Shown here in pieces: positions 16,086-24,903 of a stretch of 64,000 nucleotides of DNA (its first letter is position 1; every line of letters starts with the position of its first letter). Under the pieces are notes generated by a model that saw only the letters and a program-made list of their open reading frames with translations, made no database searches and was not told the origin of the DNA. The translations under genes were made by a program, and so were the position numbers. Where the stretch lies: NCBI GenBank assembly GCA_963718745.1, contig OY970370.1, forward strand, positions 1,612,001 to 1,676,000. Direction: 5' to 3'. This stretch comes from Fermentibacter sp963718745 [NCBI: Candidatus Fermentibacterota bacterium]. GTDB lineage: Bacteria; Fermentibacterota; Fermentibacteria; Fermentibacterales.

Positions 16086-17046
16086 AGAACGCGACGATCT
16101 CTTCCGGGAGACGGCCAGCCGGAAACGCATCCTGCCGGCCGTAATCGAAAAGGATTTCTGGGTCTGCTTCGTCCTCGAGAAGCTGTTCTCCACCGGACCT
16201 CTATCTGGGCAACTCCTATTCAAGGGCGGCACATCCCTGTCGAAGGTCTACGGATTGATTGACAGGTTCTCCGAGGACATCGACCTCGTACTTAAGTGGG
16301 ATGCAATCACGACGGAGGATCCATACACAGCCAGATCAGGCAGGCAGCAGCAGGTTTTTCTCGAACAGCAGAGGCGCAGAGCTGGCGAATACGTTTCACA
16401 GGCTATTCTGCCGATACTGAGAGAGAAACTCGGTGATATCTGCAGTCTGACACAAGCTCCCGACAATCCCTGTGATATCGATGTCGAGTATCCTGAATCC
16501 TTCTCCAGCAGATCGCTTCGCCGCGGTGTACTGCTCGAGATCGGACCCGTTGCCAGCTCTTTCCCCAACGGATCGTTTCCGATTCAGGCGCTTGCTGCCG
16601 ATGAGTTTCCCCGACTCTTCGAATCACCTTCCTTCGAGGTCGTGGCCATAGTCGCCGAACGCACATTCTGGGAGAAGGCTGTCACGCTGCACAGAGAGGC
16701 ACACAGAGTTAACAGAAGCGTTCCCTCGCGGTGTTCCAGACACTACTACGACGTTATGAAAATGGCTCGGTCGGCAACCAGGCAGAAGGCGCTTAGCAAT
16801 CCGGGACTTCTGAAGAGCGTCGTCGACTTCGTAAGCCGGTTCTATCCCCAGTCGTGGGCCAGATACGAACTCGCCAGGCCGGGTTCGCTCAAGCTCATCC
16901 CATCTCCTGAAGTCGCACGGGCACACAGCGAGGACTACGAGCTCATGAAGGACATGATCTATGGTGAGCGGCCATCGTTCGAAGAGATACTGGAAGAGCT
17001 GAAGTCGCTGGAGTCGGATATCAACTCGATGCAGGCTGAAGAATAG
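16057..17046 (+). CDS. AbiEii/AbiGii nucleotidyltransferase toxin
   Basis: This 329-residue protein has the AbiEii nucleotidyltransferase motifs: LFKGGTSLSKVYGLIDRFSEDIDLVL (GGTSLSK and DxD), a later region WEKAVTLHREAHR, and a helical C-terminal half. Family toxins transfer nucleotides to RNA and stop growth, for example during phage attack. With the overlapping AbiEi gene it forms a complete type IV-style toxin-antitoxin pair. A 16-codon relic of a second AbiEii gene sits at 23103. Confidence 0.92.
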   Translation: MDKVAHLPVRERDDLFRETASRKRILPAVIEKDFWVCFVLEKLFSTGPLSGQLLFKGGTSLSKVYGLIDRFSEDIDLVLKWDAITTEDPYTARSGRQQQVFLEQQRRRAGEYVSQAILPILREKLGDICSLTQAPDNPCDIDVEYPESFSSRSLRRGVLLEIGPVASSFPNGSFPIQALAADEFPRLFESPSFEVVAIVAERTFWEKAVTLHREAHRVNRSVPSRCSRHYYDVMKMARSATRQKALSNPGLLKSVVDFVSRFYPQSWARYELARPGSLKLIPSPEVARAHSEDYELMKDMIYGERPSFEEILEELKSLESDINSMQAEE

Positions 17047-17169
17047 AACGTCAGTTTGTCGGTTGCGTAATCCATCCTGACAGGCATTTTGCGACACCTC
17101 TGCCTCCGGTTCTCATCAGAATCGTATGGGCTTGATGGATTAAGAATCTGCACCTGTCAGGGAAGAGCA

Positions 17170-17421
17170 TGCCGGAGATGGATCTCACCCGACTCTTCGA
17201 TTCTGGTAAGGCGAATGCTATCTCGAGGAACATGTCAGTTCGACTGTACACGACGCTGATGATGTGTGGGCTGCGATTGACTCCCGCCGGGAGCCTGTCG
17301 ATACTCATTCAAATGTGCCCGGCGGATCGGCGCGGTGCCGCTAGAGCGCATCCCGCCATGCGGGATTCAAGGACGGAGCCATGACCTACCGGACCATGAT
17401 GCGCCAGCATTCGGAAACCGG
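17170..17421. repeat. Island repeat R, copy 1
   Basis: This 252-bp block recurs at 23318-23545, which lacks about 24 bp. Its last 85 bp also recur at 24591-24675. It includes the small hairpin ATCCCGC-CAT-GCGGGAT (absent from copy 2) and ends with a start-like segment reading MTYRT-(variable)-HS. Each copy precedes a nuclease-type gene. The remainder of the 17047-17532 gap holds nothing else recognisable. Confidence 0.65.
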
Positions 17422-17532
17422 AGCAAGTACCCCGTCGAGAAAGCCCGCGGCAGCGTTGCGAAGTACTATGAGTCCACCACGGGTTGAACTCTATATCCAG
17501 CATTGAGATGGCCTTTTCCAATGGAGGATATC

Positions 17533-18738
17533 TTGGCTGAGACCGGCAAGCCAGAGTATTCAAAGGTCGAGGGGGGTTGGAGAGACTTCATCCCCGAATT
17601 CCTGACTGAGTTAGGGAGAGTCGACAGTTTTCCCTACGAACAGCGGACTACAGTCCAAAGAAGATCCGAGCGTATAAAGTCGTTCGTCGACGACGAAGAA
17701 CCATGGAGCATGGATTCCTTCCTCGAAATCCTTGAGGACAGTGACGCCAGGTATGGCTATAGGAGCAGCCCAGCCAGGAGCATCGATCTGATCACTAAAG
17801 GGAGTCCAACCGAATTCGAAAGATTGCAGATCGAATGGCGGAGACTTTACCGTGATGCTGGCTCGGACGACAGCTATCTCACCCCGCAGGGATTCACCAG
17901 GATTCTGGGAGCCTTCCGTAACTTCGGGCTCGCATATCACTCCGAGCTACTCTCCAACCTGTACCCCAGGCGGTTCTGGCAGTTGAACGGTCAGGTGGAC
18001 AGGTTCTTTCGCCTCATCAATCCCGATGTACCTCCAGGATTCAGCAAGGCGGAGCTTCGCTATTTCATGGTGCGACCGTTGATTGATTCTGTTCTGGAAG
18101 TTCTTGGCAAGGTACTGGAAGATGCCGATTACCGGGTGGCCGACCACTTCATCTACTGGCTTATGAACGAGAAGCTGCCCAAGCAATCCGAACCAGGCAT
18201 CGCGTACTGGAAAGTGTCACCCGGAGACAATGCCTGGCATTGGGACGAATGCCGCACGGGCGGCTTCATCGCGATAGGGTGGGATGCGCTTGGCGATCTG
18301 TCCGGGATCTCGCGGGAGGACTTCCATGCCAGGTGGAAGGCTGCGCGGGTGGATAGCGCTAGATCCGGCTGGTCGGATGCCACGGAGGAGCAACTGTGGA
18401 AGTTCGTCAAGTCAGTGAAACCCGGTGACAGGATCGTCGCGAACCGCGGGACGACAGAAGTTCTCGGGATCGGCACCGTCACAGGACCCTACGAGTTCGT
18501 GCCCGGTGTCAGGCATGGCCATAGATGGTCAGTCAGATGGGACGATACTTCTCTTCGAACAGTCGACGAACCAGGGTGGAGAAGGACTTTTGTCAGCATT
18601 ACCGAGAAGAAGTTCAGTGACATCCTGTCGATCAAACCTAAGGAGACTCTCGAAACAGCCGAGCCTTCCTCGGACCTGATCAATCTCGGAAACGCCCGCT
18701 GCGGGCTCGGCAGGATTCCCGACAGCTCCCATTTATGA
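17533..18738 (+). CDS. McrB N-terminal part with EVE-like domain (separated from its ATPase by a frameshift)
   Basis: About 401 residues. TTG 17533 has GGAGG five bases upstream; ATG 17521 is an alternative. Residues 1-200 are helical and unrecognised. Residues ~222-360 look like an EVE-type reader domain (GIAYWKVSPGDNAWHWDEC, GFIAIGWDALGDL, VKPGDRIVANRGTTEVLGIGTV), a fold that binds modified bases. Such domains are often fused to McrB ATPases. Here the frame stops at 18738, and the typical linker to the ATPase (YDLEM...) continues in another frame with no separate binding site, so one indel has most likely split a single gene. Confidence 0.78.
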   Translation: MAETGKPEYSKVEGGWRDFIPEFLTELGRVDSFPYEQRTTVQRRSERIKSFVDDEEPWSMDSFLEILEDSDARYGYRSSPARSIDLITKGSPTEFERLQIEWRRLYRDAGSDDSYLTPQGFTRILGAFRNFGLAYHSELLSNLYPRRFWQLNGQVDRFFRLINPDVPPGFSKAELRYFMVRPLIDSVLEVLGKVLEDADYRVADHFIYWLMNEKLPKQSEPGIAYWKVSPGDNAWHWDECRTGGFIAIGWDALGDLSGISREDFHARWKAARVDSARSGWSDATEEQLWKFVKSVKPGDRIVANRGTTEVLGIGTVTGPYEFVPGVRHGHRWSVRWDDTSLRTVDEPGWRRTFVSITEKKFSDILSIKPKETLETAEPSSDLINLGNARCGLGRIPDSSHL

Positions 18739-18745
18739 TCTCGAA

Positions 18746-19558
18746 ATGTGCTGCTTCGATCTCTCGATCCCAGTCGAGACGGTCGAAGGCTGGAAGAAGG
18801 CGCTCGAGCGGAAGAAGCAGGCGGTTCTCTACGGCCCTCCCGGCACCGGGAAGACATTCGTCGCCGAGGCTCTGGCCAGGCATCTTATTTCAGCGACGGA
18901 TGGTTTCTGGAAGCTGGTCCAGTTCCATCCCGCCTACACCTACGAGGACTTCATCCAGGGCATCAGACCCGTCATGGCTTCGGGAGGGCTGGACTATCCG
19001 ACGGTTCCGGGGAGATTCGTCGAGTTCTGCGAGCAGGCTCGCAGAAGATCAGGACCCTGCGTTCTGATAATAGACGAGATCAACCGTGCGAACCTCGCGA
19101 GGGTGTTCGGCGAACTCCTCTATCTCCTTGAATACCGCGACAGGGAGGTGAACCTCTCCGTTGACGGTTCGCCCTTCCGCATCCCTTCCAACGTCAGGTT
19201 GATTGGGACCATGAACACAGCGGACCGGTCGATCGCCCTCGTGGATCATGCTCTTCGGCGCAGGTTCGCGTTCATCCACCTGAAGCCCGATTACGAAGCT
19301 CTCAGGAGATGGCACGCTCGCAACACTGGGTTCGACGTTGAACCGCTGATCACTCAGTTGAAAAAGCTTAATCGGGCGATCGGCGATCAGAACTACGAGA
19401 TCGGCGGTTCCTTCTTCTTCCTCGAGAACCCGAACGATACCCTCGAATCGGTCTGGAGGATGGAGATAGAACCGTATCTGGAGGAGTTCTTCTTCGACAA
19501 TCTGAACCGGATGACGGAGTTCCGCTGGAGCGCGATCGGATCGAGCGTGCTAGGCTGA
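18746..19558 (+). CDS. mcrB: McrB AAA+ ATPase domain
   Basis: This 270-residue piece carries Walker A (GPPGTGKT, residues 30-37), Walker B (IIDEINRAN, ~108-116) and the McrB signature GTMNTADRS (~154-162), plus arginine-finger region ALRRRF. McrB hydrolyses GTP and drives the McrC nuclease along DNA after recognition of modified cytosine. The linker before the ATP-binding loop (IPVETVEGWKKALERKKQAVLYG) is what is normally found inside a longer protein, so this is probably the C-terminal half of the preceding gene. It is followed by mcrC with a 1-base gap. Confidence 0.85.
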   Translation: MCCFDLSIPVETVEGWKKALERKKQAVLYGPPGTGKTFVAEALARHLISATDGFWKLVQFHPAYTYEDFIQGIRPVMASGGLDYPTVPGRFVEFCEQARRRSGPCVLIIDEINRANLARVFGELLYLLEYRDREVNLSVDGSPFRIPSNVRLIGTMNTADRSIALVDHALRRRFAFIHLKPDYEALRRWHARNTGFDVEPLITQLKKLNRAIGDQNYEIGGSFFFLENPNDTLESVWRMEIEPYLEEFFFDNLNRMTEFRWSAIGSSVLG

Positions 19559-19559
19559 G

Positions 19560-20753
19560 ATGCCCGAGTCGATCACACTAGAAGAGTACACCCGGACGGA
19601 AGTCTCGAAGCGGATCCTGACCCGTCAGATGGCTCAGACCATAAAGGACTCCTATTCCAGGATGATCGACATCCAGACATCATGGGACGGGAAATCCTGG
19701 GAGCTGACCTCGAATGGGCATGTAGGCTTCATCCCCCTGTCGGACGAAGTCCATCTTATCCTCAAGCCTCGTATCCCCGTAATGAACATCTTCAGGATGC
19801 TCGAGTACGCTTACCGGGTGGATCTTTTCAAGCAGGGACTCACCGGGTGGAGCAGATGGATGAGGTTTACGAGCACCTCGCGGTTCTGCTCTCGAAGAAG
19901 GTGATCGATCGCGCACGGAGAGGTTTGTACAGAACATACAGGAACGAGCAGGACCGGCTTGCCTCGCTGAGAGGAAGGCTCGACACCACGAAGCACTGCA
20001 TCAGGCCATGGGACCCGATCCTTCCCTGCGAGTTCGAAGACCATACGGCAGACATAGACGAGAACCGGATCCTCACCTGGACACTGCACAAGATAGCCCG
20101 CAGCGGCCTGTGCTCGGGAAACGCACTGGCAACGGTGAGATGCGCCTATCGTCAGCTATCTGGAAAGACCCAGGTGCTGGAGATGCCCTCCGACGGACTG
20201 CCTGGGCCGCCTGTACAACCGCCTCAACTCCGATTACGAGCCGATGCACGCGCTGTGTCGTTTCTTCCTCGAGAACACCGGACCCGTCCACAGCATCGGT
20301 GACCGCCTTATGTGCCCATTCATGCTCAAAATGGGCGATCTTTTCGAGCAGTTCGTGGCGGCCTGGCTGCAGGATCACCGCCCTCCAGGGATCGGTTTCC
20401 AGGTCCAGGAGACCTTCACTTGGGACAAGGACGAAACCCTCGAGTCTTTTGCCGACATCGTGATAGAAGATATCGACACAGGAAAACCAATGGCCGTGCT
20501 TGATACGAAGTACAAGAGGGATGAAAGGCCTTCGGAGCCCGACATCTATCAGATAAGCTTCTATGCGAATGCCCTTGGTTGCGGAGACGGCGTGCTCGTC
20601 TACCCCCGACGCCTCGACAAACCTATGGATACGGTGCTGAAAGACCAGGACATCCGCATCAGAGCGCTGGCCTTCGATCTTTCAAGGAATCTGGATGATT
20701 CTGGAATGGAGTTTTTCGAGCAACTGGGGCTGGCTGCTATAGCTCCTGTCTGA
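19560..20753 (+). pseudogene. mcrC: McrC restriction nuclease, two frameshifts
   Basis: Three frames in succession give a complete McrC. First, ITLEEYTRTEVS...VGFIPLSDEVHLILKPRIP. Then, after about 19850, EQMDEVYEHLAVLLSKKVIDRARRGLYRTYRNEQDRLASLRGRL...DIDENRIL. Then, after about 20195, RLYNRLNSDYEPMHALCRFFLE and the PD-(D/E)xK nuclease (FADIVIED, VLDTKYKRD). All catalytic parts are present but not in one frame. McrC cuts DNA with McrB. The module is inactive as written unless the indels are assembly errors. Confidence 0.85.
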
Positions 20754-20768
20754 AAGGGATCGAGATCC

Positions 20769-21752
20769 CTACTGCATTCCTGACAGAGCCTCTGAGATCG
20801 CAGAGAACATCGTTGGATCGAGCCCGGTCAGATACTGAAGGATGAACGGTCCTGCAAGATGCATCAGGGCCCTGTTGTGCTCGTTCTGCTCTGCGAGTAG
20901 CCTCTGTTCGATCTTCTGGGGAGTGAGCACAGGTACGACAGCCAGAAGGACAGGGTCGTATGCAAGTATTATCTGACAGGGCCTCAATCCGATTCCCGCC
21001 CCCCGGAATCCCTCGAAGTTCTCGGGGCATTCGTAGAAAGCTAGCAGTGAATCGTTTAACGGCACTATGTAGACGGGGTCATTCAGACCGAACTCGATAT
21101 CAGCAGACCCGCCCTGAAGGAAACCCGAACCAGCAATACCGCTCCAGGAACACATCTCCTGACGCCCCGCGAGCAGAGTGATCTCTACGGATGTGTTGGG
21201 TGACGAGAAATACTCTCCGGCTATCTCAACCCTGCATGTCCAGGCTGATCCTGTGCCGCCGAAGTTCGCCGAGTAGTCCCTCGATAACTGATAAGGCTCC
21301 AGCTGCTGATTCACTCCAGCACTCTCGATCGTAAGGCCGAAGACGGTTCCCAGGCTGCTGCTGAAATAGTTCTCCCCTGGTTGCAGACTCGCCGCCGTAA
21401 TTTCTATCTGATCCATGAGGTCGTTGTATGCGAGGTCCTTGTCCCACAGGATCATGCGGACGACAGAGTTCTGACCCAACTCGCATGATCGCATCGGTGC
21501 CCAGGATGCTCCTGCTGATGAGGTGATCGTGCTTGTCACCAGGATCGAATCATTCCCCACGAAGAATACCACCATCAGATCGGGTACTCTGTCCAGCGCA
21601 TCCCAGGCTGATCCGTTCGGCATGGTTCCAGGGAAATTGTCGACTGACAGCCCTGTGATCTGGTAGGCACCTGCGGGAAGAGCGGAAGCCCCGCCGGAAA
21701 GTAACACCGGAAGAAGAAGGAAGAACCCACTGCAGCCAACCCAGGGCTTCAT
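20769..21752 (-). CDS. Exported protein with C2-like domain
   Basis: This 327-residue protein has a signal peptide (CSGFFLLLPVLLSGGASA). ATG 21752 follows GGAGG by seven bases; the open frame upstream carries no start signal. Residues ~25-140 include GSAWDALDRVPDLMVVFFVGNDSILVTSTI and RMILWDKDLAYNDLMDQI, a pattern of C2-like beta-sandwich domains with acidic Ca-binding loops. The same pattern ends the neighbouring divergent gene. The rest has no recognisable family. It converges with mcrC. Confidence 0.65.
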   Translation of the reverse strand: MKPWVGCSGFFLLLPVLLSGGASALPAGAYQITGLSVDNFPGTMPNGSAWDALDRVPDLMVVFFVGNDSILVTSTITSSAGASWAPMRSCELGQNSVVRMILWDKDLAYNDLMDQIEITAASLQPGENYFSSSLGTVFGLTIESAGVNQQLEPYQLSRDYSANFGGTGSAWTCRVEIAGEYFSSPNTSVEITLLAGRQEMCSWSGIAGSGFLQGGSADIEFGLNDPVYIVPLNDSLLAFYECPENFEGFRGAGIGLRPCQIILAYDPVLLAVVPVLTPQKIEQRLLAEQNEHNRALMHLAGPFILQYLTGLDPTMFSAISEALSGMQ

Positions 21753-21900
21753 GACCATCCCTCCTGCGACCGTCGCTGCCCGCAGATGATTGGTGCTTCT
21801 CGGATGATCGGCAAGGCTATGGCATGAATCAGAATAACGTTGACCGCACTCTGAGGATGTATCATCGTGTTCTCTGATCTCGACGAGAATGGAGCAGAAG

Positions 21901-23037
21901 ATGGCTCTTATCAGGTGCCCTGACTGCGGAAACGATGTCAGTGACCTCGCTCCAGTATGCCCCAGGTGCGGTCGACCCATCAAGGACAACCTGCCCGTGA
22001 ACGAGAGTCCCCGGTCTGAAGAACAGGTTTTGACCGGCGGGGCTGCTCCATCGTCCAGCCAGGTAGAGTCCCGGCAACAGACTACACCTACTCCAGTCGA
22101 GTCACGCATCAATCAACCTGATATGAAGCCGGAAATCCATGAGCCACCCGCTCGATCTCCCCTCCACCCAAACTACCTTCAACTCGTCCTTGGCATCATC
22201 GGATCTCTCGCTGTGTGTTTCGGGGTATTCATGCCCTTCCTGGCCTCAGGAGGAGGCAGCTTCAACACGTTATTCGCGGATGGTTCGGCATTCGGATTGA
22301 ACATGCTCTTCTGGGGGCTGATCTCCGTTGGTCTTGTTGCCAGGCGAAGGTTCAAGGAACTTGCCGTAACCTCGATCGTGATCCTGGGTCTGACTGTCTT
22401 TCTATACGTGGTGATCAGCGGGCAGACAGGTTCTAGAACTCTAGAATACGGCTTCGGCTGGGCTCTTCTGACTGGTGGGGCTGTTGGCCTTCTGATAGCG
22501 TCGATCATTCCCTCGAAGTGGGGGAAGAAGGCATCTGTAGTTCTCATCGCACTCATGATACTCAACGCGGTGTTCAGCTTCATGGCTGTCAAAGCCTTCT
22601 CCGAGATCACAACCACCGCAGAACAGCGCGGCCATTCACCATCGACCCAATCAGTGCTAGGAATTGACACCCAGCCGTTCCAGGGGAGAGTCACGCTCAC
22701 TGCGATCAGTATTGATGACATCCCACTTACGAAGACCTCGGGTCAGTCCTGGGATACCCTTCAGCCCAACCCGGATATCTTCATCGTCATCACGCTGGAT
22801 GGCAGTGTCGTTTTCACCTCGTCAACCTTCAGCGAGTCGACTGGAGATGTTTCGTGGGGCGTGAACAGGGAGATGAACATCAGCTCCTCGAGCAGCCTCA
22901 GGATCGCCATCATGGATGAGGACGTCTCCCAGCATGACCAGATGTTCAGTGTCCAGATACCAGCAAGCGATTTGAACTGGGGATGCAACCTGAATCAATT
23001 CGATAACGGGATGAGCATCAGATTGACGTTCCAGTGA
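21901..23037 (+). CDS. Zinc-ribbon membrane protein with C-terminal C2-like domain
   Basis: About 378 residues. The protein opens with a zinc ribbon (CPDCGNDV...CPRCGRPI), then a polar linker, about five membrane helices (residues ~95-230), and a C-terminal domain of ~120 residues: GQSWDTLQPNPDIFIVITLDGSVVFTSSTF...DEDVSQHDQM. That last domain matches the mature part of the divergent neighbour at 20769. ATG 21901 is preferred because GGAG lies six bases before it; ATG 21889 is possible. The role is unknown; its site between restriction genes may be incidental. Confidence 0.72.
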   Translation: MALIRCPDCGNDVSDLAPVCPRCGRPIKDNLPVNESPRSEEQVLTGGAAPSSSQVESRQQTTPTPVESRINQPDMKPEIHEPPARSPLHPNYLQLVLGIIGSLAVCFGVFMPFLASGGGSFNTLFADGSAFGLNMLFWGLISVGLVARRRFKELAVTSIVILGLTVFLYVVISGQTGSRTLEYGFGWALLTGGAVGLLIASIIPSKWGKKASVVLIALMILNAVFSFMAVKAFSEITTTAEQRGHSPSTQSVLGIDTQPFQGRVTLTAISIDDIPLTKTSGQSWDTLQPNPDIFIVITLDGSVVFTSSTFSESTGDVSWGVNREMNISSSSSLRIAIMDEDVSQHDQMFSVQIPASDLNWGCNLNQFDNGMSIRLTFQ

Positions 23038-23102
23038 CGATGATCTGAGGCGTAGGCTTACCCATCTGAGCAACACTCGGTCAAGAACGACCAAGGGACC
23101 GC

Positions 23103-23156
23103 ATGGACCTGTTCATGGAAACCGCCAGCCGGAAGGGCATTCTGCCTTTCGTCACT
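23103..23156 (+). pseudogene. Remnant of an AbiEii toxin gene
   Basis: The reading MDLFMETASRKGILPFVT matches residues 14-29 of the AbiEii protein at 16057 (DLFRETASRKRILPAV) at 13 of 16 positions, then the similarity ends. No further part of the gene is visible. It lies 215 bases before repeat copy R2, as R1 follows the intact AbiE genes. Confidence 0.55.
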
Positions 23157-23317
23157 ATTCAGCATAGCTGCACAGGTATTCTCGATTCAGCCGTGACAGA
23201 GCCTCACGATTAAAGGCTTTCCGTCCTGAGGGTCAAACCTGGACACCCATTCTGTTATGCCAGTCAGGATTTCACGGGAGATAGTGCTGGCTCACCATCA
23301 GGTATCCAGCAAACGCT

Positions 23318-23545
23318 TGCCGGAGATGGATCTCGCCCGATCCTTCACTTCTGGCAAATCGAATGCTACCACGATGAGCATGTCATTCAAAATGTACACG
23401 ACGCTGATATGATGTGTGATCCGCGATTGACTCCCGCCGGAAGCCTGTCGATACTCATGCAAGTGTGCCCAGCAGCCGACGCGACGGCGCCTGCGGAATG
23501 GAGCCATGACCTACCGGACCATCGTGCGCCAGCATTCGAAGGCCG
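23318..23545. repeat. Island repeat R, copy 2
   Basis: Aligns with 17170-17421 from TGCCGGAGATGGATCTC to the GCCGG after CAGCATTCG, missing about 24 bp that contain the GCATCCCGC hairpin. Read on the minus strand, both copies keep ISVVY-DM-FALPE-like and RSISG, so an old coding sequence cannot be excluded. The rest of 23038-23597 shows only the AbiEii relic. Confidence 0.65.
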
Positions 23546-23597
23546 GATCCAGGCTCGCAGGGAAGGACTGTCCCTTCACCTCGGGGCATCCCCGATC

Positions 23598-24525
23598 ATG
23601 AAACTCTACGTCGGCCTCACCGATCAGAACTGGTTCGAGCATCTAGCGGGTATGGACCCGCAGCCGGACGAGATCAACTTCTGGCGCCCCGGCGGCGCGA
23701 CCACGTTCAAGGCAATCGAGCCCGGCGCACCCTTCCTTTTCAAGCTGCACAGCCCGAACAACGTCATCGCAGGATGGGGGTACTTCGTCTACCATCACTC
23801 CTTCCCGTTGTCACTCGCCTGGAACTCGTTCGGACAGAAGAACGGGACCCCCGACCAGGCGCATCTGCTGAGGATTATACAGAAGCTCAGGAAGACGCAG
23901 GACCGGGATCCCTGGATAGGCTGCACGATCCTGACCAGCCCGGTCTTCCTCCCCCGGGACGAGTGGTTCCCCGTGCCGGCCGACTGGGCATCGAACATCG
24001 TGAGCGGCAGGACGTACACCTCGGAGGACCCACTTGCCGCAGCCCTGTGGGACGCGGTGCAGCAGCGGGAGCAGATCGCATCCCCGCTCGAGGATCAGCT
24101 ACCAGATAGCCCTGGAGGGTCCGCGATACGGTTCTGAGTTCCTGGCCAGGGCAAGGCTGGGCCAGGGCACGTTCCGCATGCTGGTCACCGACGCCTACAA
24201 CCGCAGATGCGCCATGACCGGCGAGAAGACCCTGCCCGTCCTCGAAGCCGCCCACATCAGGCAGTACTCTGATGGCGGACCACACAGGACCAGCAACGGC
24301 CTGCTGCTGAGATCCGACCTCCACACGCTCTTCGACAAGGGCTACATGACGGTTACTCCCGACTACCGAATCGAAGTCAGCCCCCGGATCCGCGAGGAGT
24401 TCGACAACGGCAGGGATTACTACGCCCTCCATGGACGCCCATTGGTCACGCTTCCGGATAATCCCACCGCGAGGCCATCGAAAGAGTTCCTGGACTGGCA
24501 CAACGAGAAGTTCCGCGGGGCATAA
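23598..24525 (+). pseudogene. HNH endonuclease, one frameshift
   Basis: The first frame gives MKLYVGLTDQNWFEHLA...FLFKLHSPNNVIAGWGYFVYH...NIVSGRTY...ALWDAVQ. After about 24105 the second frame continues IALEGPRYGSEFLARARLGQGTFRMLVTDAYNRRCAMTGEKTLPVLEAAHIRQYSDGGPHRTSNGLLLRSDLHTLFDKG. That is the full plan of a widespread HNH protein family with the AAHI...SNGLLL...LHxLFD catalytic motif at the C-terminus. It is likely a stand-alone restriction or defence nuclease. As written it is interrupted. Confidence 0.82.
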
Positions 24526-24590
24526 GGCATGCGGCAGCCTCCGGGGCGGGAGATCGGATCGCTTTCACAGGTTCGCTCCGCGAAACCTGC

Positions 24591-24675
24591 TGCCGCTAAG
24601 CGCATCCCACCATGCGGGATTCATGGTTGAAGCCATGACTTACCGGACCACCGTGTGCAAGCAATCGAAAGCCGG
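24591..24675. repeat. Island repeat R, copy 3 (3' part only)
   Basis: Matches the last 85 bp of copy 1 (TGCCGCTA...GCATCCC-CCATGCGGGATTC...GCCATGAC-TACCGGACC). It precedes the large nuclease-helicase gene at 24904. Just upstream, AGGTTCGC-TCC-GCGAAACCT forms a hairpin. Nothing else is recognised in 24526-24903. Confidence 0.6.
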
Positions 24676-24903
24676 ATCCAGGCAGAACGGACCGGGGTTT
24701 TCCCATCATCTTGCTCTCCTGTCATCTGAACACACCTCCCTGAGTTCTCCTGGAACCACTTTATCTCCAACCACATCGTGGAATCCAACCGACCCCTCTG
24801 ATCCTGAAGCTATGGGTGTTGCTGCAGATTGCTTCAGTCCAGTATCGAGTCGGCTTCCCAGGATGTGTGAAGCTCACTCCTCCCGTCATTCGGAAGTGCT
24901 CTC

